Source: Roseomonas gilardii
Lineage (GTDB): Bacteria; Pseudomonadota; Alphaproteobacteria; Acetobacterales; Acetobacteraceae
DNA: 64,000 nucleotides
NCBI RefSeq assembly: GCF_001941945.1
Contig: NZ_CP015583.1
Span: 1,878,501 to 1,942,500 of the forward strand
Direction: 5' to 3'
The notes beneath the pieces are model-generated. The model worked only from the letters and a program-made list of their open reading frames with translations. It was not told the DNA's origin and made no database searches. Made by a program: the position numbers and the translations under genes. This document shows, one piece after another, positions 36,083 through 43,644 of this stretch (position 1 is its first letter; each line of letters starts with the position of its first letter).

Positions 36083-36352
36083 ATGGGAGCATATCCCAAG
36101 GCGTTTGAACCGGACCTTTCCACCCTTCCGGCGGTGGTGGACCGCAGGGGCGGCGCGGATATCGTCACCCGGTATTTCTTCCCGGTATCGCCCCGGACGT
36201 TGGAGCGCTGGCCGCTCGCCGGGCGTCGGGTGAATGGAAAGCTGGTCTTCGCGACGGCTGACCTGATCGCGCATGCACGCGCCGTTCTGGCCGCCGCGCC
36301 AGCCATCCGAGGCGGGCATTCACACGCCAACCAGAGCCAGCAAGCCGCCTAA
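36083..36352 (+). CDS. small helix-turn-helix DNA-binding protein
   Basis: An 89-residue protein preceded by a good GGAGG-like ribosome site. The segment IVTRYFFPVSPRTLERWPL followed by GRRVNGKLVFATADLIAHA has the helix-turn-helix plus wing layout of AlpA/excisionase-like proteins. In the element it could act as excisionase or transcription regulator. It follows the GTCGGAA inverted repeat, which may be its own target. The call rests on pattern rather than on strong conserved residues. Confidence 0.6.
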   Translation: MGAYPKAFEPDLSTLPAVVDRRGGADIVTRYFFPVSPRTLERWPLAGRRVNGKLVFATADLIAHARAVLAAAPAIRGGHSHANQSQQAA

Positions 36353-36357
36353 AGAGA

Positions 36358-36388
36358 AACGGCCACGCTCTGGCAAAGCGCGGCCGTT
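36358..36388. terminator. hairpin after the 36083 gene
   Basis: Arms AACGGCC-A-CGCT and AGCG-C-GGCCGTT pair around a short loop five bases after the stop codon. There is no T-tract, so termination is possible but unproven. Part of it (GGCCGTTCCGGA) recurs 51 bp downstream. Confidence 0.45.
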
Positions 36389-36486
36389 CCGGATCGGTGT
36401 TCGATAGGTATTCTCTGGCTCGAAAGAGATAGGGCCGTTCCGGACGGAGTGCAATGCTCAGGCGTGGCGCAAGAGGGAGCGCCAGC

Positions 36487-36714
36487 ATGTCTTATGGCAA
36501 GGGCCATAACAGGCCACCAAAGCAGCCGCAGATGAAGCCGCCGATTGTGGCGTGCAATCTCTACCCCAAGAGGCGTGAACGCGACGGCGCGGGGTACCTC
36601 GCCGGGCGGCTAGGCGGCATGCGCGTGATGATCATGCCCAAGCTCGACGGCGACGAAGGCGAGCATTCGCATGTGTTGATGTTGGCGGAAATCGCGGAAC
36701 GCGGCGATGGATGA
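36487..36714 (+). CDS. small hypothetical protein of the element
   Basis: A 75-residue protein starting MSYGKGHNRPPKQP with GAGGGAG upstream as a ribosome site. The rest (VACNLYPKRRERDGAGYLAGR, MRVMIMPKLDGD) suggests a compact beta-rich domain. It overlaps the primase gene by eight bases, pointing to co-translation with the replication module. No family is recognised. A longer start at 36454 lacks a ribosome site. Confidence 0.6.
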   Translation: MSYGKGHNRPPKQPQMKPPIVACNLYPKRRERDGAGYLAGRLGGMRVMIMPKLDGDEGEHSHVLMLAEIAERGDG

Positions 36715-37699
36715 GGCCGCAGACAATCCGCTTGGGCTGACCGTCATCACCACACGCGGCCCGCGCCTCGCGAAAACCTATGATGCCGCAACCGGCGAAT
36801 GGACGGCCTATGACAAGGCCCGCACGGTTAACCTGCGCGAAGTTGTCATGGATGGGCTGCCCAAGTTAGCCGCCCTGCTGCAACGACTGAGCGGGCAGCC
36901 ACGCCGGGCGATTGTCCGGGGCGCGATTGCCGATCCTGCCCGCGTGGAAGGCGTGCGGCGCCTGCTGCACCCCGACACACGAACAGGCGAGGCGGCAACC
37001 CTGCGCGACGCTTGCCGGGCATGGGTGGCGCTGGACCTAGACGGGCTGCCAGCGCCCGCCGGTCTGGACCCAAGCGACCTTGAAGCCTGCGGGGTGGCTG
37101 CCAGGGCCGCCCTGCCACGGGCCTTTCACGGGGCCGCTTGCGTGGTCAACGCCACCGCAGGGCATGGCGTGAAGCCAGGGCTCAGGCTGCGCCTGTGGTT
37201 CCTGCTGGACCGCCCCCTGACCGGCGCGGAGGCCAAGCGCTGGCTGGCGGGGCGAGGCGGGCTCGACGTGTCCACCCTGAACCCGGCCCAGGTGATCTAC
37301 ACAGCCGCCCCCGTCTTCCAGGGCATGCGCGACCCCCTGCCCTGCCGCGTGGCGCTCTTGGGCGGGCACGAGAGGGTCCAGCCCCCGCCGCCGGAAGCTC
37401 TTCTGGCGCCGAGGCCCCGTCCCGAGCCGAGACTGCTCCCCAAGGGACGTGTAGGGGATGCCCTGGCCGAGATGCAGCGGCGCGAGGCGGCCCGGCGGAT
37501 CATCACGGCCCCCGAAGGCCGTCGGCACGCTGCGGCGGTGGGCGCTGCCGCCGGGCTGGCGGGGCTCGTGAGGCACGGGCGGCTCACGGAAGCCGAGGCC
37601 ACACGGGACATTGAAGAGGCCCTGAGCCGCGCCACGGGGCGCCAGGGTGAGGGCGCGCGGATCATGTCCTGGGCGCTGCGCAGCGGAGCGGGGGCATGA
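36707..37699 (+). CDS. archaeo-eukaryotic-type primase (probable)
   Basis: A 330-residue protein, probably the primase or primase-polymerase of the element. The acidic DxD pair is D110 and D112 in WVALDLDG. A conserved stretch GHGVKPGLRLRLWFLLDRP at 152-170 supplies the His and the third acidic residue of the AEP fold. The C-terminal 90 residues are helical and may be an accessory DNA-binding part. It lies in a replication module with the DUF927 protein. Processivity and polymerase activity cannot be judged. Confidence 0.72.
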   Translation: MDEAADNPLGLTVITTRGPRLAKTYDAATGEWTAYDKARTVNLREVVMDGLPKLAALLQRLSGQPRRAIVRGAIADPARVEGVRRLLHPDTRTGEAATLRDACRAWVALDLDGLPAPAGLDPSDLEACGVAARAALPRAFHGAACVVNATAGHGVKPGLRLRLWFLLDRPLTGAEAKRWLAGRGGLDVSTLNPAQVIYTAAPVFQGMRDPLPCRVALLGGHERVQPPPPEALLAPRPRPEPRLLPKGRVGDALAEMQRREAARRIITAPEGRRHAAAVGAAAGLAGLVRHGRLTEAEATRDIEEALSRATGRQGEGARIMSWALRSGAGA

Positions 37700-37965
37700 T
37701 CTGCTGCGAAAGCCCCGCCTATCTGCGGCAAATCGGGGTATCCCGGACCATATACCGGAATGGCCGCCGCCGGGCCATCCCACGGGCGTTCGCCAGTCCT
37801 GCCGCATGGACAATCCCGCCGCCGGGGACAACGGGCGCTCGCGTGTTCCCGAGCCGCATCGGGGAAAAGGGGCCGCCGACCTTACCGGGCGCCGCCGCAC
37901 CCTGCCGCATGGGTGGCTGTTGCCGCGCTGGCTCAACGCGCGCTCCCCACAAACGCGAGTTTTTC

Positions 37966-38205
37966 ATGATGGAACTCACTGACACCCCCCTTGTGCCCAT
38001 GCTGCTGCGCGAGGCGCAGGTGGCCGAATTGCTCGGCCTTTCGAGGGATGGACTGCGCCGCCTACGAATTCGCGGCAGCGGGCCGCCGTATATCCGGCTC
38101 GGCGACCTGAAAGTGGCTTATCGCCGCGAAGATATAGAGGCTTGGCTCAATAGCCGGACCTTTCGCGACTACGCCAGCGAACTTGCCGAAAGCGCGGAGT
38201 CATAA
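37966..38205 (+). CDS. helix-turn-helix (excisionase/MerR-like) protein
   Basis: A 79-residue protein. LLREAQVAELLGLSRDGLRR is a classic helix-turn-helix, and GSGPPYIRLGDLKVAYRRED is the wing seen in excisionase (AlpA/Xis-like) proteins. The ATG pair at 37966/37969 gives the normal family length. A 266-bp region separates it from the primase; an in-frame extension back to 37696 is low-complexity and rejected. It probably regulates the element or assists excision. Confidence 0.85.
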   Translation: MMELTDTPLVPMLLREAQVAELLGLSRDGLRRLRIRGSGPPYIRLGDLKVAYRREDIEAWLNSRTFRDYASELAESAES

Positions 38206-38210
38206 GGGCC

Positions 38211-40214
38211 ATGGATAGGTTTGACTCTGGCATGAACGCCCCCCGCGACGATGACGAATTCAGCGGCGAGGGGAGCAGGGAGCTCAAGGCGACGCGCGAG
38301 GATATCGTGGCTGCGGCTGGCGAAATCGCCAAAATGCCCATGCACGAGCGCGATAGCGACATCCGCGAAATGGCGGGAAGAATCGGCGTCCCCCAGAAGG
38401 CTATCCGCGAGGAAGTTGAGCGCATCGTTAAAGGAAATACTCAGCGGAGGCGAAAGGAAGTCCACGACAAACAGAAGGACAACCTCGTTAAGTTTCCGCT
38501 CGGCTATGAGATGCGGGATGATGGGCTGTACGAGATTTCAGACAGCGAAGGCTCCGATATCAAGCTTTGCGGGCCGTTCAAAGTCCGTGGAAGTGCGCGG
38601 GATGGTGATGGCGGGGGCTGGTCAACTCTAATCGAATTCATCGACCCGGACGAAAAGGAAAAATCCTTCCTTGTGACGCCTGAGCTAACTTTGAGCGGTT
38701 CAGGGAAGCTTGAGCCGCGCTTGGCGGCCGAAGGACTAGAACTCGCTGGGCAATGGACGCACGCCAAGTTGAGGGATGTACTGTCGCGGGTTGAGTGTGA
38801 AGCCCGGTTACGCTTGGTCCCTGGCCCCGGCTGGCACGGCAATGCCTTCATGATGCCGGGCGGCACCACAGTCGGTGGCGGCGACGAGAAACTGTACCTT
38901 GATCAGCGCCTCAGAAGCGCAGACGGCTTTACCGCGTCCGGATCACTGGAAGACTGGAAGAACGGCGTTGCCAAACTGATACCGGGGAATTCGCTCGGCA
39001 TATTCTTCATGTCGGCCGCGTTCGCTGGACCGCTGCTTCGCCCTTTAGAAATGCACGGCGGCGGATTCCACATCTATGGGCAGTCTCAATCAGGCAAGAC
39101 AACGGCTCTACAGCTAGCAGCGAGCGTGTGGGGGAAGCCTGAGAACGGGCTTGGGCTGCATTCGTGGAACGCAACGCAGAATGGGCTTGAGCATCGGTTC
39201 CAAACGGCTAATGACACGCTGCTCTGTCTTGACGAATTGCAGGAGACGGGGCGCACCAATATCGCTGACGCCGTGTACATGGCCGCAAACGGCAGTGGGA
39301 AAGGACGGCTCAATAGCGACGCCAGCGCAAGGGAGACACGTAAATGGCGTGCGCTATTCCTGTCCACCGGGGAGATGAGCCTTGAAGACAAAGCGCGCGC
39401 GCAAGGCGGTGGAGGGCTTCATGCCGGTGCGGATACACGCTGTCCATCAATTCCAATTCCGGATGGGGGTTGCTTCCAGGGGGTCGGAGCCGACGAGGCT
39501 CGAAGCACCCTGGCTGGGGTGGTGAGTTGCTCCAACGCAAACCACGGCGTCGCTGGGTTGGCGTGGATCAAATATCTAGCTGAAAACGTCGAGAACCCTG
39601 ACTTCATTGAAGGGCTGCGCAGGGGAGTTTCCCGAATTCGCGGTGAACTTGCTCCTAAAGGCGCTGACAATCAGGTTGTGACTGTAGCCGAGCGTTTTGC
39701 CATTGTTGCCGTGGCTGGTGAAGAAGCGATCAAGGCAGAGATACTTCCGTGGCCGCCGGGGACCGCCGAGGCTGCGGTGATGGCTGCATTCGGCTGCTGG
39801 CTTGCTGATCGTGGCGGGGCTGGCAGCAAGGAAGAGTTGCAACACGCTGATTACGTCAAAGGGGAATTGCTGCGCCTGCACTGCTTGGGGTTCCGTGAAA
39901 TCACCAGCGACGGAACGCCGGGGGGCGAGAGGATAGGTGAAATGTTTGGTTTCAGGCGGGTGGTGGACGGGATGACCGAATACCTAGTTGCCGCTGCGCG
40001 GTGGCCGGTTTTCTGCGGTGGGGTCAATGGATCGCCAATGGCCGTTGCAAAATCTTGCCTCAAAGCCGGTATTCTTATGAAGGGCGACGGGAAGAACCTT
40101 ACCAAAAAGCATCGCGTCGCTGGGTTTGGCAATGCCCGATACCACACCATCCGCCTCGGAAACCACATCGAGCCGGACGAGCAATTCGAACCCAGCGAAA
40201 CCATTACGCCTTGA
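38211..40214 (+). CDS. DUF927 domain-containing ATPase/helicase
   Basis: A 667-residue protein of the DUF927 family, thought to be a replicative helicase of mobile elements. The N-terminal 110 residues are charged and helical. The DUF927 core follows, with Walker A GQSQSGKT near residue 290 and Walker B LLCLDELQE near 340. Motifs WNATQNGLE and FLSTGEMSLEDK match the family. Third-position GC is lower than in the chromosome. With the primase upstream and the box cluster downstream it forms a likely self-replication module. Confidence 0.88.
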   Translation: MDRFDSGMNAPRDDDEFSGEGSRELKATREDIVAAAGEIAKMPMHERDSDIREMAGRIGVPQKAIREEVERIVKGNTQRRRKEVHDKQKDNLVKFPLGYEMRDDGLYEISDSEGSDIKLCGPFKVRGSARDGDGGGWSTLIEFIDPDEKEKSFLVTPELTLSGSGKLEPRLAAEGLELAGQWTHAKLRDVLSRVECEARLRLVPGPGWHGNAFMMPGGTTVGGGDEKLYLDQRLRSADGFTASGSLEDWKNGVAKLIPGNSLGIFFMSAAFAGPLLRPLEMHGGGFHIYGQSQSGKTTALQLAASVWGKPENGLGLHSWNATQNGLEHRFQTANDTLLCLDELQETGRTNIADAVYMAANGSGKGRLNSDASARETRKWRALFLSTGEMSLEDKARAQGGGGLHAGADTRCPSIPIPDGGCFQGVGADEARSTLAGVVSCSNANHGVAGLAWIKYLAENVENPDFIEGLRRGVSRIRGELAPKGADNQVVTVAERFAIVAVAGEEAIKAEILPWPPGTAEAAVMAAFGCWLADRGGAGSKEELQHADYVKGELLRLHCLGFREITSDGTPGGERIGEMFGFRRVVDGMTEYLVAAARWPVFCGGVNGSPMAVAKSCLKAGILMKGDGKNLTKKHRVAGFGNARYHTIRLGNHIEPDEQFEPSETITP

Positions 40215-40504
40215 ACCCGGCTGAAATCACGGCCTGGGCGGAGAGGACTTCAATCACCCTCTCCATTCAAGTCAAAGCTGTTGTGGTCAAGCCCGCGAAT
40301 GGTCCAATTCCATGCGGGGCAGCCAACGACACCACCGATCACGACGAAGCCGAGGCCAGGGCGATGGCGGAACACTACGCCGCCCCGCCTGAAAGCGCGT
40401 GGGACAATACCCCCACTCCGGAGGAACATCGGCGGCGAATCGAGGCGCTTCTGCGCTCGGCTGGCGGGGCTTGGGAGCCGCCGGAAGGATACCAGCGAGC
40501 TTGA
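40211..40504 (+). CDS. small hypothetical protein
   Basis: A 97-residue frame from a TTG that overlaps the DUF927 stop (TTGA). It is acidic and has no recognised domain; the end (EEHRRRIEALLRSAGGAWEPP) looks like a helix plus tail. The overlap suggests translational coupling, but the start codon is weak and the protein is not supported by family evidence. It is the last gene before the box cluster. Confidence 0.5.
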   Translation: MNPAEITAWAERTSITLSIQVKAVVVKPANGPIPCGAANDTTDHDEAEARAMAEHYAAPPESAWDNTPTPEEHRRRIEALLRSAGGAWEPPEGYQRA

Positions 40505-40604
40505 CCCGACTTCGCGGTCGGAACCCCCGCAGCCGCCCGCCTAGTCACGCCCGATCACGCTGGCCCACGCAAGAGGGGTCTTTGTAAGATATTGACTTTG
40601 CTTT

Positions 40605-40821
40605 GTTCCGACGTTCCGACCATTTTCGTGCGAAGGACACCTATATTCTAAATACACACACGGATCGGGCGCGACGACAGTGTGTGTGGCGCTATATATA
40701 TCTCTCTATCTCTTAAAAGGTCGGAACAGTCGGAACACTCTCAAAAAACAATGTAAGTCCTAGGGTTTTTGCGTTCCGACTTGCTAAAAAGGTAAGTCGG
40801 ATTAAGTCGGAACGTCGGAAC
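40605..40821. other. GTCGGAAC box cluster, candidate replication origin
   Basis: Within 217 bp of a 495-bp gene-free stretch (40505-40999) there are seven exact copies of GTCGGAAC on either strand and one near copy. Inverse copies are at 40605, 40613 and 40773; forward copies at 40720, 40729, 40806 and 40814; the near copy is at 40796. The first pair and the 40720/40729 pair face each other across an AT-rich tract (TATATATAT, TCTCTCTATC). An 8-bp inverted repeat ACACACAC/GTGTGTGT lies at 40654-40661 and 40680-40687. Iterons of an origin are the best reading, with operator sites as alternative. The rest of the stretch shows nothing else. Confidence 0.6.
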
Positions 40822-40999
40822 ACAGCGCACTTGCCGCTCCGCCCCGCTAGGACGCTTGCCAGGGCCTTTCCTCCCGTCCGGGCATATTCTCCCCCCGGAC
40901 GCCTCCGGAGGCCGCTTCTGGCCCATCCTGGCGCCTCGGGAAAAGCCGCGCATATAAACAGGGCTGACCATGCACCCCGCTCTATAAACGGACGCGAAA

Positions 41000-41476
41000 A
41001 TGATGATCGAGAATGACTCTCAGAACGCCGCTGAGAATTCAGCCCCGCCGAAGCAAAACCCCCCGCACATGTTCCAGCCCGGCCAAAGCGGCAATCCGGG
41101 CGGTAAGCCGAAGGGCGCCGACAGGATCGCGCGCCGTGCAATCAATAAAATCCTGCAAGAAGGATCAGTTGATGTGGCCAAGCGGGTTGTTGCCGCCGCT
41201 CAGTCCGGCGATATGCGCGCCGCTGAAATCGTGATGAAGCGCATCATGCCTGAACGGAGGGGCGCTGTTGTGGAATTCGAGATGCCGAAGCTCGAAACCG
41301 TTGACGATGCGGTTGAGGCGATGGCGCGGATTTCGGCGGGGGTCACGAACGGAGAGCTTACCACTGCCGAGGCGGCCGATTTGGCGGGGGTCGTTGAGAC
41401 GTGGCGGAAGACGCTTGAGACGGCTGATATCGCAAGGCGGCTCGAAGCCCTGGAAGCGTCCCGAACGGTGAATTGA
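41000..41476 (+). CDS. DUF5681 domain-containing protein
   Basis: A 158-residue protein whose FQPGQSGNPGGKPKGA motif at residues 26-41 defines DUF5681. A basic helical part (RIARRAINKILQEG) suggests nucleic-acid binding; the rest is acidic and helical. DUF5681 genes are often found beside phage terminase genes, so a packaging-related role is conceivable, but no terminase large subunit is present here. The ATG pair at 41000/41003 follows the box cluster by about 180 bp. Confidence 0.85.
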   Translation: MMIENDSQNAAENSAPPKQNPPHMFQPGQSGNPGGKPKGADRIARRAINKILQEGSVDVAKRVVAAAQSGDMRAAEIVMKRIMPERRGAVVEFEMPKLETVDDAVEAMARISAGVTNGELTTAEAADLAGVVETWRKTLETADIARRLEALEASRTVN

Positions 41477-41558
41477 GGCAGCGGCAGGCCTCTTATAAAG
41501 GCTTAGCTGCAATTAGCATTTGCATTACCGCCGGGTGTCAAGATCACTTAGGTCAGCC

Positions 41559-42056
41559 CTAGAAGGGTGTCCAGTTGGGGTTAAGACACATATCTGAATT
41601 CTGCTTTAGCCCCTTATAGCGTTGATCATCCAGCTTTTGCTTCATGCAGGTCAAATCATCCTCGCATGGCGCAGTCAGTTGAGAAAATAGTTTTTTCAGC
41701 AACGCTGCATCGGATTGTCCTGCACGAACTGCTGGAAGTGCTTGATTGGCAAAACCAGGAACGGAGGACTGACGCGTCATAAGGTAGCGCTGTAATCTCT
41801 GACGCGATGCGGACCATCCCTCATATAGCTGTCTTTGTCCGTCATTTATGGCTTTGCACCATTCGGGGGCATCATCTGAGCAATCAAATAGCTTCGTCGG
41901 TGTATCATTTAGCACTGCAATAGCGAAGCCCGCGCAGTAGGAGGCTCGCAAATCTGTATCGCTAAGCTGGGATTGTGCATGGCTTGATAAAGTACACAAC
42001 AGGAGCGCCACGCTTACAGCGACAGCCTTCCACATGAATGATGCTCTCTCGGCCAT
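41559..42056 (-). CDS. exported cysteine-containing hypothetical protein
   Basis: A 165-residue protein from the ATG at 42056; a start at 42035 would also keep the signal peptide. A hydrophobic export signal (KAVAVSVALLLCTLSSHAQS) precedes a mature part with several cysteines spaced like disulphides (SYCAG, FDCSDDAPEWCK, APCEDDLTC, DMCLN). No family is recognised. It runs opposite to the other element genes and is clearly AT-richer, so it is likely cargo of separate origin, perhaps expressed from its own promoter. Confidence 0.7.
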   Translation of the reverse strand: MAERASFMWKAVAVSVALLLCTLSSHAQSQLSDTDLRASYCAGFAIAVLNDTPTKLFDCSDDAPEWCKAINDGQRQLYEGWSASRQRLQRYLMTRQSSVPGFANQALPAVRAGQSDAALLKKLFSQLTAPCEDDLTCMKQKLDDQRYKGLKQNSDMCLNPNWTPF

Positions 42057-42245
42057 ATGGCTGCCGGACCATAAGTACTGATCTTCGCTGCTGATAGCCT
42101 CAACATACGTGGCCAGCATGAAACCAAAGGAGAGGTACCACGCGTCGGCGGGCCGCGAAGCCTATGCGGAGGGGCTACCCTGCCGGAAAGGACACGGGCG
42201 CGACGGGAGGATGCAAGACAGGCAGTGCACCGCCCTGGGGGCCGG

Positions 42246-42267
42246 AATGTCCGGGCAGTGTCCGGGC
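42246..42267 (+). repeat. right arm-type site, tandem TGTCCGGGCAG
   Basis: The same 22 bp found at 33917-33938, again as two direct TGTCCGGGC(AG) units. It lies 71 bp inside the right junction. A pair of identical sites near both ends of the element supports integrase arm binding. Confidence 0.6.
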
Positions 42268-42336
42268 GTTTCTCAGAAAACGGAAGGTTCGGTCCCCGCT
42301 ATCTCATCATAAATATTTGATTTTGATGAGTATTTT

Positions 42337-42412
42337 TGGTGCGCCCGCTGGGGCTCGAACCCAGGACCCCAAGATTAAAAGTCTCGTGCTCTACCGACTG
42401 AGCTACAGGCGC
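42337..42412 (-). tRNA. tRNA-Lys (anticodon UUU), integration target
   Basis: A 76-nt gene with acceptor arms GCGCCTG and CGGGCGC (one G-U pair), the D-arm sequence GCTCAG, anticodon loop CTTTTAA and T-loop TTCGAGC. CCA is encoded. The 5' half lies outside the element; the 3' half from the anticodon loop onward belongs to the right attachment repeat, so the mature 3' end, including CCA, is supplied by the element. Confidence 0.95.
42339..42381. repeat. attR: tRNA-Lys copy at the right junction
   Basis: The 43-bp direct repeat identical to 33745-33787. It covers the anticodon loop through the discriminator base of tRNA-Lys plus the first C of CCA. Tyrosine integrases commonly use the anticodon loop as the strand-exchange region, which fits this repeat. 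Confidence 0.93.
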
Positions 42413-42438
42413 CCAAGAAGGGTCGGCCGGACGGATAG

Positions 42439-42476
42439 CACAGGCTCCGCGTCTCGCGAAGAGCGCGGAGCCTGTG
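42439..42476. terminator. strong hairpin after the ppi gene
   Basis: Thirteen perfectly paired bases (CACAGGCTCCGCG / CGCGGAGCCTGTG) around a 12-base loop, between the peptidyl-prolyl isomerase stop and the tRNA-Lys 5' end. There is no T-run, but position and strength fit termination of the minus-strand ssb-gyrA-coaD-ppi run. Confidence 0.6.
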
Positions 42477-42531
42477 TCCGGCGCGGAAAGAAGGGCGAGG
42501 CCGTGGTGGCCCCGCCCGTCAGCAGGCCGGC

Positions 42532-43110
<579 letters not shown>

Positions 43111-43116
43111 CTGGAA

Positions 43117-43636
<520 letters not shown>

Positions 43637-43644
<8 letters not shown>

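Larger units (their letters stand above)
33745..42381 (+). mobile_element. integrated element in tRNA-Lys, candidate phage satellite
   Basis: An 8.6-kb unit bounded by 43-bp perfect direct repeats that correspond to the 3' half of tRNA-Lys. Inside are, in order, a tyrosine integrase, a 221-residue protein, a helix-turn-helix protein, a small protein, a primase, a second helix-turn-helix protein, a DUF927 helicase, a small protein, a GTCGGAAC box cluster, a DUF5681 protein and a divergent secreted protein. Several genes, especially the DUF927 gene and the last one, are visibly less GC-rich than the chromosome. There are no capsid, tail, portal, lysis or conjugation genes. Integrase, replication and possible packaging genes fit a satellite; a decayed prophage is the alternative. 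Confidence 0.85.

Noticed and set aside
37696-37965. An N-terminal extension of the 37966 helix-turn-helix gene
   Set aside because: It is Pro/Arg/Gly-rich, unlike any family member, and the ATG pair at 37966 gives the normal length of excisionase-like proteins.
40605-40620. A LexA box in the box cluster (GTTC and GTTC)
   Set aside because: The half sites are four bases apart instead of seven and belong to the repeated GTTCCGAC word.
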